From NCBI GenBank assembly GCA_027596945.1, contig JADGJH010000419.1, positions 1-18,941 on the forward strand: a stretch of DNA of 18,941 nucleotides, in the 5' to 3' direction. Both the position numbers and the translations under genes were made by a program. The notes beneath the pieces were generated by a model. It worked only from the letters and a program-made list of their open reading frames with translations. It made no database searches and was not told the DNA's origin. This stretch comes from Physocladia obscura (taxonomy: Eukaryota; Chytridiomycota; Chytridiomycetes; Chytridiales; Chytriomycetaceae). Shown here one piece after another: positions 10,501-18,520 of this stretch. Each line of letters starts with the position of its first letter. Within the stretch, counting starts at the first letter, position 1.

Positions 10501-11460
10501 ATTGTCATGTCCACTTATTAAACTGAATATTTGGTCCCATGAAGTATAAATAAATTGCTTCAATCTTGTTCAACAGTTCATCTCACATTGATCTTATTAG
10601 AATCCTTTCTGCTGCTGATGAAACTCTGTCTATCACCATTAAAATTTGTCAGTAAACTGTGGTGACAGTTCCTGAAACTATGTGCAATGATGCTGCAGAT
10701 TTATGTTGAGCATTTTAAATTACTTGAAAAACAGTCACAACACTGCCAGCTTTGTAATTAATTTGTGATTTTGATGTTTTCCAAGAATATGTTTCAATTA
10801 AATCATGCTGTGGGCTTTGGTTAGTATAGAGAGCGGCAAGATGGGGAACTGGAGTGACTGGATGAGTGCAAAGTCAACTATTTGCACCACCAATTCCGAA
10901 AGTAATCCAGTTATTGCTTATTTATTTTAGTGACTTATTTAAAAAGAAGGGGTGATCAACCAGACTGAAATATCTCTTTTAGGTGCCAAAACTGACTGAT
11001 GTATACTTTCAGTTGTAGAAATCACCAGCATATTTTTTCCAGGGAATACCCAGACTGTCATTACTAAAACCATGTTGCAAAATGTGCAGATAAATGATCT
11101 ATGTAAGCTGATAAGCTGAATGAGAACAGAAACAGCAATAATTCAGATGAACAAAGCAAATTTGGAAATGACAGAAACAGATATGAAGAATTGATCAAGC
11201 AAGTGTAGATAATAATGCAAGCTATTGTGAGTTTTGCACCAAATATCCAACAACAAATTTTTACATTCAACACAATTTCAATTCTGTGCAATTCAACTGC
11301 ACTTCCAATGCCACACAAATTCACCTTGCCACTACCCTCAAAAGCTCCAAAAAGCAACACAATACAATTACAATGCCTAACTGTGTTGTGGAAGGTGACA
11401 ACATGGAACAAATAGCTGAAAACATATGGAGCCACCTTCATATGCACATCAAAGGGTGAG
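10501..11460 (+). mobile_element. Degraded, possibly gag-like retroelement remnant
   Basis: Fragments of protein-like sequence appear in shifting + frames: HIDLIRILSAADETLSITIK near 10590-10650; an Asn/Glu-rich stretch (KLNENRNSNNSDEQSKFG) near 11110-11170 ending in RYEELIKQV plus a stop; then, one frame over, 11207-11459 open for about 83 codons without an ATG. That last frame begins ASYCEFCTKYPTTNFYIQHN and continues through NCVVEGDNMEQIAENIWSHL to a TGA. A polar Asn-rich linker followed by a CEFC cysteine pair resembles the end of a retroelement Gag, but no complete zinc knuckle, protease or reverse transcriptase is visible. The 143-residue minus-strand frame over the same stretch is treated as its shadow. 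Confidence 0.3.
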
Positions 11461-11764
11461 CAGTGATAAAAATAATTATTGTTAGACACTGCCAACCTGA
11501 AAGTTTGAGGATCTTAGAATTCATAGAGATGAGTCAATCTAATTAGAAATTCTCATTTGGTCCTGGTAAGTTGTATATTGAACTCCAATGAAGGTGAATT
11601 AACTTGCTTGCACAGTCCAGGGGGCCATCAAACTAAAAACTGTCTATGAGTACTCAAAGTGTCTTCTTACAGTTTCTGACTTCAATAAATTTAAAGTATA
11701 TGTCTTGGCTCCTCAATGTAATACTGTAGGTTGCACTGGCATAGAAAAAAGGGAGTATTCTGAG

Positions 11765-12035
11765 CTGTGAAAGAAAATAATGTTTATTTCATTCATGGTG
11801 AAATTCAAGAATAGGGATTCAATGTTCTAACTTTTTTTTACATTTGAACAAATTTTTTTTGCTAAGAAATTGGTTTTTAATCAATATTGACGCATTAGAA
11901 ATGAGGCACAAAAGTTTTGTTTTGAGGTACAGAATTGGGCATTTTAAATTGTTGTTCTATTCTTGGAAATAAATAATAAGATTCTAAAAACTAAATTATA
12001 CTTTACTGTGTCAATTCCACTAGTTCAAGTGAATC
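11765..12035 (+). repeat. Left arm of a long, near-perfect inverted repeat
   Basis: The arm starts CTGTGAAAGAAAATAATG. Its reverse complement matches 12726-12997 over about 271 nt with only a handful of differences, concentrated in the outer ~60 nt and the inner ~20 nt; by eye roughly 95% or more identical. The arms share several distinctive words, for example TCAATATTGACGCATTAG and GAGGTACAGAATTGGGC. No coding potential is seen in the arm. No target-site duplication is obvious at the outer ends (CTGAG to the left, TCAAA to the right). Confidence 0.92.
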
Positions 12036-12725
12036 TGCCTTCACAGGATTCAACACTTACTATAATGTTCAAATGCCTGGAAACACACACTCTCCTGGAT
12101 CATTCTACACAAGAGCATGGCTTGCATAGTAGACTAGAAAAGAGAGTGAGAGATGTTCTGCAACATACATTGATGTCGAACATATGCATTTTCAATAGAA
12201 ACATTTAGAACATGTAGAAAAAGCAAAAGACAGTAGCAAGATACCATCTGCAGTCTCTTGTACCAACAAACCTGAATATGCTAATGGCTACAGCACATGT
12301 ATTCACTATTGGCACAGTCCAATTCAGTTTATTAATAAAGATATTAAGCTATTTATTAACCAAACAAAACAGTGATTTGTCTAAAGTCAACAAAAGCTAA
12401 GTGAAGGAACCAACTGCCATTCACTATAACTTCATTCATTTTGAGTTTTAAGCAATGACAGAAAAACCATATTTGTTTGATTTTTCTCAAACATATTTTG
12501 ATTGAAGAGAAAAACTCAAAAATGCCTTTATACTAATATATTTGAAATAATGTATTTGAAATTCTATTTCACATACTATTTGAAATATATATATTTGAAA
12601 TACTATTTTAAATTATTTCAAATTATTTGACATGCTATTTCAAAGTATTTGCAATACTATTTCAAATTCAGAGGTGTCTCAAGTACAAAAAAGGCTATAA
12701 ATAGGGTATTGAATCCTGCAAAGAT
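12036..12725. other. 690-nt loop between the inverted-repeat arms
   Basis: The loop contains scraps of protein-like sequence near its left end (one frame MPGNTHSPGSFYTRAWLA around 12073-12128, another RLEKRVRDVLQHTLMS) with no intact gene. It also holds a short inner hairpin: TTTGAGTTTT at 12440-12449 pairs with AAAACTCAAA at 12511-12520, with a further pairing ATTTGTTTGA / TCAAACATAT inside. An AT-rich tandem repeat lies near the right end and is listed separately. The loop may be the body of a non-autonomous foldback transposon. Confidence 0.5.
12538..12668. repeat. Imperfect tandem repeat of a TATTTGAAATAC-like unit
   Basis: About 130 nt made of repeated words of the form ATTTGAAAT / CTATTTCAAA, spaced roughly 12-20 nt apart and mixing both orientations (ATTTGAAAT and its complement ATTTCAAAT). 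The array is itself partly self-complementary and sits inside the loop of the large inverted repeat. It looks like a simple-sequence expansion in AT-rich DNA. Confidence 0.7.
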
Positions 12726-12997
12726 GAATTCACTTGAATTGGTGGAATTGGCACAGTAAAGTATAATTTAGTTTTTAGAATCTTATTATTTATTTCCAAG
12801 AATAGAACAACAATTTAAAATGCCCAATTCTGTACCTCAAAACAAAACTTTTGTGCCTCATTTCTAATGCGTCAATATTGATTAAAAACCAATTTCTTAG
12901 CAAAAAAAATTTGTTCAAATGTAAAAAAAAGTTAGAACATTGAATCCTTATTCTTGCATTTTGCTGTGAATGAAATAAATATTATTTTCTTTCACAG
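12726..12997 (-). repeat. Right arm of the long, near-perfect inverted repeat
   Basis: This arm is the reverse complement of 11765-12035 and ends ATTTTCTTTCACAG at 12997. Together the arms enclose 690 nt, giving a 1233-bp palindrome-like unit. The arms are far better preserved than the neighbouring transposase and gag relics, which suggests a recent insertion or sequence homogenisation between arms. Confidence 0.92.
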
Positions 12998-13510
12998 TCA
13001 AAAACTCTCTCAACTCCCAAACTTAAAGTCTACTGTCAAGCTTTGGATAAACTTTCTGGAATATCAACAGATGTAATTGTGCAAATCACGTTAAATTAGA
13101 CCAGCCACAGGCAATTCAATCACAGCCATCACCTGAAATTTTCAACCTATTTGAAGCATCTTTGATGTTAATGCAGTGAATGCCATCAGCACAAGAGTTT
13201 TTAAACATTGCAGAAGGCCTAATCAACAAGTTCAAAAGTTTACTGCAAAGAATGAAAGGAACATTCAGCATCTGCTTACAAAATTCCAATTATTAAGAGA
13301 GTTAAATTGAAACACAAAAAATGTTACTTGCACTGTTCAGCAAGACGTTCAACCCCATTGGCTATCTGGAACTGGAATTTTACCCAGAATTGAGGATATT
13401 GAAAACCCTGATCACAGTTTTCAATCAGGGTATGATATTTCAGACATTAATAGTGAGTAAATTAGCTTCATTGTTTAGTTTCTTTATTGTTTTGCCATTT
13501 TTTTCATTTT
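12998..13510 (+). other. Degraded coding-like remnant, probably mobile-element derived
   Basis: A + frame across about 13200-13460 is open apart from one TGA near 13309. It reads QQVQKFTAKNERNIQHLLTK before the stop and VTCTVQQDVQPHWLSGTGI, then PRIEDIENPDHSFQSGYDIS after it. The style is that of a real protein in decay, and the preceding ~120 nt hold further stop-broken fragments. No domain is recognised. A competing ATG frame of 69 residues from 13321 looks like its shadow. Confidence 0.3.
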
Positions 13511-14905
13511 TTAAACATAAAGAGAGTTGAAATCTAAAATTTTCAAATAATTCCCCTTATATGCTACTTGTGGATTAAACTTGTCCAGCCAATAACCACA
13601 GTTACAGAATATTGGACAAAAGTCATTAATCCAAAAACTCATGAGGGATTTTTCAATGGCCAATTCACACTTTTTGAGAGATGGTACACCTTCTTGACAG
13701 TTTCTATGAATTTCACCTTCAGAATCCCAAAGAATCCCAAAGAATATTTCAATTGGATTGAAGAAAGGGCAATATGCAGGAAAAAAAAAGAGGAATAATT
13801 CCTACAGAGCATAAATCTATGATTAACTGTGGACATTGGTGATCCTCAGCACAGAGTTACATTTAGGATACATTTGTATTTTTCCACTTTCAACTGCAAA
13901 TTGCAAATAACATTCTACAAATTTGGCTTATATGTAAGTTACTTCAGTTTTGAATGCTTCTTGAAGAGTGGTACAGTTAATAAACATTAGCATGGAGATC
14001 TGATGTAAATTAGAAATTCAATCTAATTTTCACAAAGAATTTTCTAGAATTTTCTCAAGCATTCTATTACTTTCAAAACTCAAGAGTAATTCAAGTGATT
14101 TCTAACTGGTTTCTAACCGCTTTCCAACCGCTTTCAAACCATTTTTCTTTTGAAGTGTCTTTTATTCTTTTTCTTTCTTTTTCCTTCTACTCCAAAAACT
14201 ATTTAAGCCCCAACACTTTTCTTCTTTTTAAGAATTGGTTTTATCAAATAAAAGAAAATCTTTATTAAGTATTAAACTTCTACTTCATACTTGCATCTTG
14301 AACTCTTATCATTTAGTTCTGAGATATCTGGTATTGAATAAGTTGACTCAAGCCATTACAGCTACCAGGAATATTGCTACAAGTCTTCTACAACTTATCA
14401 AAACCTTGCACCTGTTCCTATCTTCCATTTCTACTTTACTTCAAGATCTGAGGAAACTGTTTATATTCATGCCAAAGAAACAACTTTTCTCCTAGAGTAC
14501 ATACCTTTGTCTTCACAGCATTTGACAATTGTCATGATATTTCATCTAAAAATACAATATTGTGAATGCTCCAATCATTGAATTAAGCTCCTGTGTAAAT
14601 TTCATTATGTCATTGTATTTAATATGATTCACCCTTTGCTCCAAAACATTCCAACTAAACCCCTCTTTCTTCAAGATTTGTCATACATACAACTTGCTGA
14701 TTGACTCACAAAATTGTTTTTTGAACACTTCCTGTGCTTCATCCAAAAAAGAAAGTGGTTACCCAATAAAGAAATTAATTAACCATATACAGTGCAGTGA
14801 TGCACACTTATTTTTTGTACCCCATACTATTGTTATCATATTGATTAATCTAGTGAGTGATTGTTTAAACAGTTTTGTTATAAAGACTCTTAGACATTTG
14901 ATAAA
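13511..14905 (-). pseudogene. Tc1/mariner (IS630-type) transposase pseudogene, split by a solo LTR
   Basis: DDE transposase relic reading leftward. In order on the minus strand: a degenerate N-terminal helix-turn-helix region (14905-14770); LSFLDEAQEVFKKQF and GFSWNVLEQR (14760-14620); IVFLDE with the first catalytic Asp (codon 14544-14546); the HEYKQFPQ segment (about 14450-14475); then the inserted LTR (14001-14443). Past it come SMLMFIN (about 13980-13998), FVECYLQFAVESGKIQMYP (about 13880-13940), a degraded second catalytic site (TNVHS where DNAxIH is expected, about 13826-13840, Asp apparently Thr), then PAYCPFFNPIE with the terminal Glu codon at 13748-13750, SPIF/CGYW-type C-terminal words (about 13575-13630) and a stop at 13511-13513. 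At least two frameshifts and several stops are present, one frameshift in a T run near 13785. Inactive. Confidence 0.85.
13996..14448 (+). mobile_element. Solo LTR (14001-14443) with 5-bp target duplications AGATC
   Basis: The element begins TGATG at 14001 and ends TTCA at 14443, the TG..CA termini of LTR retrotransposons. AGATC stands directly before it (13996-14000) and directly after it (14444-14448), a perfect 5-bp target-site duplication. Removing the element plus one duplication brings the two halves of the transposase into the same frame at this junction. Inside are a TATA-like TATTTAA (about 14200-14206) and an AATAAA (14247-14252), in the order of a U3 promoter and R polyadenylation signal. 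The LTR is about 443 bp with no internal coding region, so it is a recombination-derived solo LTR. Confidence 0.88.
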
Positions 14906-14938
14906 TAGTAATTGAACAGAGCATGTGCTCTCATGTTC

Positions 14939-16200
14939 TCAGATGCTTGCTTGGATGATGTTTGGGCATGGAGAGCTTCCATTTTCTTCATGTTGTAAGT
15001 TCTTGTTCTCACAGTTCTTGTTGTTACATTTTGATTGTTCACATGTGTTTTTACAGATGTCTAGCTTGTGTCTGAGCTTTCCATGATGTACACAACAGAA
15101 TTCAGATAAATTTTGTGGTGAGTTATTTCTTTCATTATTCTTGTTGTGCTGATTGTTAAATTTATTATTATAGTTGTTGGGCTTATTATTTTCCAAAATA
15201 GGTTTGATCATTGGATCATTATTTTGACATGCATTACATTTGTGATGGTTGTTGAATTCTCAGCAGTTGTAATTATGAGGAATAAAGTTTTGATCCAAAT
15301 TGTTGCAGCAATTGTAGTCTTCAAGTCTTTGAATAACATTGTTGTTAATTTTGCAGCAAAAGTCTTGCTGATTGTTTAGTCAAATGGCATTTATGTTGCG
15401 AAGTGGTTTCAGATAGTTGGTAGGTGTTGTATTTTCAGGTGGTTTGCTTGATTGAAAGTTTGTGAAGTTGGCAGATTCTACACAGCGATTTTCCAACAAA
15501 CTTCACCAATTTTGAACAGCTTAGGTTTTCCAGAATTTTTACAAGTGTCAGAGTATTTCTTGATTAAAGCAGGTTTGTTTTTAAGGTGGTTTTCCAAAGT
15601 GTCAGTATTTCCCTGATAGGTTTGCAAACAATTCTTGATGTTTAGTTCAAGATCTTCAAGATCTCCAGTATTTATGTTGTTGATGGCATTGCACAAGTTG
15701 GTTAGGATTTCAAAAGTAGATTTGTTTGATGCATTGACAATGTGGTATAAAAACAAGTCAACATATTTTCATAAAATTACACAATTGGTGTGATCTCATT
15801 CTTTCCATTAAGTAATTCTGTTAGAGTAAGGTAAGTTCACTTTGCTTGTTTCTGTTTCTGTTTTTGCTGCTTCATGTTTTGTAGAACCAGTTGGTGTTGT
15901 GTCAAGATTGAATGACAGAATTCTTTAAAGAGATTCTTTTATAGTTTGGTGGCAAGGTTTCTGGTTATGACATCATAGAAATTGTTGCAATTTTCGGAAT
16001 CAAAAGCTTTTATCTTAATGGCATGTTTCCATTGACAGCACAAGTGCAGCTTGTGTAAATTCAGTTTTACTGAGTGATTGCATTATAAGTCCCTTATTAA
16101 CTGAGATAAGTTGTTGTTTCTTGACATATTTGTTGTGCTGATTTGATAACTTGTTGATGAACTTGAATAGATTGGCTCAATGGTGTTGCAAGACTCTTAA
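14939..16200 (-). pseudogene. Gag-like relic of an LTR retroelement with a zinc knuckle
   Basis: It reads leftward from the LTR at 16203-16633. After a leader come broken frames: SLSKTEFTQAALVLSMETC (about 16060-16105); FDSENCNNFYDVITRNLA (about 15945-16005); a longer open stretch 15478-15756 (NASNKSTFEILTNLCNAINN, then a Leu/Asn-rich helix-like part ending in EVCWKIAV); an Asn-rich linker with cysteines; and, in the frame 14939-15211, CVHHGKLRHKLDIC (about 15053-15095). The last is a C-X2-H-X4-H-X4-C variant of the nucleocapsid zinc knuckle. Order, Asn-rich linker and knuckle fit a Ty3/gypsy-type Gag. No protease, reverse transcriptase or integrase follows; the Tc1-like pseudogene begins within about 40 nt, so the element is truncated. 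Confidence 0.65.
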
Positions 16201-16202
16201 TG

Positions 16203-16633
16203 TGAAGTGAATTGCTGAATAGTTGCGTAGAAACAGACATAAGGTTCCAGTAAGTTGAAAAAACGTAGTAGAAGATTCACTAATAGCTGTAGCAACTTGA
16301 ATCAACTAATTTAATACTTTATATCTCCGAACTAAATAATAAGAGTTTGAGACTGAAGTATAGGATGTAGTTGGGGTAGAAGTTTTAATACTTAATAAAA
16401 CTTTTGCTTTATTTGATAAGACTAATAACAGTGGAAAGAAAGATGTTGGGTTTAAGCAGCTTCTGAAGTAGAAAGAAAAAGAATAGAAGACATTTAGAAA
16501 GAAATAATGGTTGGAAAGTGGTTGGAAATTGCTGGAATTGTTTTTGGGTTCTTGAAGTTAATAGAAGGCTTGAGAAATTTCTAGAAAATTCTTGGAAAAA
16601 ATTAGATTAGCAATCTAATTTATGACATCATCA
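16203..16633 (-). mobile_element. LTR in minus orientation, related to the solo LTR
   Basis: The reverse complement starts TGATGATG, ends CACTTCA, and aligns along its whole ~431 nt with 14001-14443. By eye identity is roughly 70-75%, with long shared words such as TTATTAAGTATTAAA, TTCTAGAA, CTATTCTTTTTCTTTCT and TTTCCAACC. It keeps AATAAA (within ATCAAATAAAGC) at the matching position. Gag-like sequence follows it on the minus strand, so it is read as the 5' LTR of that element. The 5-bp flanks (GGCAC and CATTA on the minus strand) do not match, consistent with an element missing its other end. Confidence 0.75.
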
Positions 16634-16659
16634 GTGCCAACAACTAGAGAATAAAAGAG

Positions 16660-17190
16660 TGATCAAATTTGTGAAATGATTCTAGATAACACTGAAAAGA
16701 GAAGAGTACTAAAAAATATTGCACAAATACTCAATCTCACAGTCATACAATAAAACATCTACAAACAGCATAATTCTCCCTTCAAACTTGTTTGTGGATC
16801 TAGACCAAGATCAAAACTTGAATGCATAGATTTGAAAGCCTTTATTACACTAATTGAAGTAGAACCAGATCTTTACTTTGATAAACTGGCAAGAGTTATG
16901 TCACAGCAGTTGCAATCAGAAATTTATTGTGTATTCAAGAATATGGAAATAATACAGGAAAAAGTGAAAAAAGTGATTGGTTTAATTATTGTTCAGAGTC
17001 TTGAATAACTAATTTACACAATATTAAATTCACAGTTATCTGTACACTTTTTGGAACAATTCAAAATTCCAGAGTATGAATTTTGAAAAAATATTTGAAA
17101 GCAATAACATCTCCAATTAAGCCAAAATAGAGCAAGGTTTTGATTTATTAAAACCAGTTCAACAAGGCAAGGAGTCTTGTCAAGAATAAA
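16660..17190 (+). pseudogene. N-terminal remnant of a second Tc1-like transposase
   Basis: A + frame beginning near 16677 reads ILDNTEKRRVLKNIAQILNL, a helix-turn-helix opening typical of Tc1/IS630 transposases. Then come a stop, SRPRSKLECIDLKAFITLIE, VEPDLYFDKLARVMSQQLQS and a lysine-rich helix to about 17000, followed by stop-broken sequence (FLEQFKIPEYEF, about 17045-17085) to about 17190. The words 'SRPRSKL' and 'EPDLYFDKLA' correspond to the GRPRKLS...EPDLYLDEL region between the two DNA-binding subdomains. The catalytic DDE part is absent. It lies head to head with the gag element's LTR and is in the opposite orientation to the other transposase. Confidence 0.65.
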
Positions 17191-17231
17191 ATTTTGTTTT
17201 ATCTTTTTTCTCTTTAACAACCCACGTCTAG

Positions 17232-18149
17232 TGCTGTCATTCCCCCTACCCTCCGCCCACTACGCAAGCTTCATGTCTGTTTTCTTTTGATTTTATTTTC
17301 GTGTTTCTCAATAAAATTGGCATTTGGGGTGTCATGGCAACATCCCCGACTGCCCGCGTTTTGCCCAACCTTATTCTTTGAACAATTTGACCCAGCCTGT
17401 TGATTACTACACATAATTTAATTTGATACAAAAACATACAAAAACACTAATAAAAAATAAAAATGAAGCCGCAGCTTGCAAATACTTTTAGCAGGAAATT
17501 AACTTGATCTGTATCATAATATTTGAACTTGGGTCTTTCCTTTCCAGGGCTTCCAAGTACAGAGAAATTCTCATTGTTTAGTGCCACTGCTCACTTCGGA
17601 TGTAGTGGAATTATTGACCAAATTGTATTAGTTTTGCTGTGTTCAATACTTATGTTTGTGAGCATATTGCTTTTTGCTGAATATATTGTGTGGAATGAAG
17701 TCATGTGCCCCACCGGTGCAATAAAAAACTGCGGCCAAATAGAAATTGAAATGGAAAATAATGGCAAAGCATTGAGCTCAATTGCTTTGCATGAAGAAAG
17801 GATACAAAAGAGGCTGGTGGAATGCAAGAAAACGTTACCATTACTCTCAGGTACATTATTGAAGACTAACGTCTTGCATCCACCAGATCAATTTTATTTA
17901 AGAAATTTAATATACTTTTGTATAATAAAGAGGAAGTAATACGAAAGTGAAGATAATAAAAATTAAGTACCTGGAAGAGGGATCTCTTCTTTATTGCTGC
18001 CAAGCCAGAATTTACTGAGAAAAACCAATTTGACTTTTTCTAAGTCACTAAGTACTGTTTGTAATGAACGCCATAAAGTCCACGTATCGATATTAATTTC
18101 TCAGACATCATCATCATTCGAGAGTGTCGCAAGTTTTACACAATCATAA
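17232..18149 (+). CDS. Tentative multi-exon membrane protein (5' end not found)
   Basis: A consistent model uses exons 17232-17398, 17548-17850 and 17968-18149. Phases join without a stop, and acceptors CTAG, CCAG and TAAG are present. The donor at 17399 (GTTGAT) is weak. Exon one encodes a hydrophobic stretch (VCFLLILFSCFSIKLAFGV) and then SWQHPRLPAFCPTLFF. Exon two encodes a strong membrane segment (IIDQIVLVLLCSILMFVSIL) followed by a charged part (ENNGKALSSIALHEERIQKR). Exon three is serine-rich and basic, ending at TAA 18147-18149. No in-frame ATG precedes the first segment, so an upstream exon would be needed. The part 17523-17939 alone is an unspliced alternative. No family is recognised. 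An additional coding-like stretch, 18333-18420 after TTTGTAG, could be a further exon (ESNCNYCDSLKYALDKGCQK). Confidence 0.3.
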
Positions 18150-18520
18150 CAATGGGCTAAAAGGTGTCCTTTTCGTTAAAAACTATTTACCGTGGTGTTC
18201 ATACGTAGCAAACTAAATATGTTTGTACAGAATGTAGGTTATCTTATAAACGAAGAGATAAATTTCAAGACATGAACGAAATAAATACAGTGGCAAAGAG
18301 AAGTTTAGTTGATTTATGATATTTATTTGTAGATACTCGTTGGAAAGTAACTGTAATTACTGCGATAGTTTGAAGTATGCATTAGATAAAGGCTGTCAAA
18401 AACTTTCAATCAAAAATTAAAATCAAGAAGTCCACTCACGTTTCATTTTCGTCACCCTTCCTGCCCAAATTCCTCTGATAGTAGATTTAAAAATTAAAAG
18501 AAAAAAAAAAACTAACAAAC
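18150..18520. other. Gap between the membrane-protein candidate and the AAA gene
   Basis: AT-rich. On the + strand a stretch after the acceptor-like TTTGTAG (about 18333) stays open to TAA at about 18420. On the minus strand, 18423-18472 could serve as a last exon of the AAA gene: spliced from the GTTTGT donor at 18520 to a GAG acceptor it adds about 16 residues, IWAGRVTKMKREWTS, before a TGA at 18423-18425. Those residues do not resemble the expected continuation (RFD/RLD...), so the 3' end of the AAA gene remains undefined. Confidence 0.35.

Noticed and set aside
11064..11495. Minus-strand 143-codon frame
   Set aside because: Leu/Phe/Ser-rich with no domain; it is antisense to the Asn/Gln-rich + strand reading, which explains its hydrophobic composition.
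10500..17200. Reverse transcriptase, RNase H, integrase or tyrosine recombinase of an autonomous retroelement
   Set aside because: Looked for motifs such as YxDD and HHCC on both strands; none was recognised, so only gag/LTR relics are claimed.
17246..17437. Minus-strand 63-codon frame ending in a Gly run
   Set aside because: It overlaps the + strand candidate exon 17232-17398, has no family resemblance, and the Gly run is antisense to a CCCACC-type tract.
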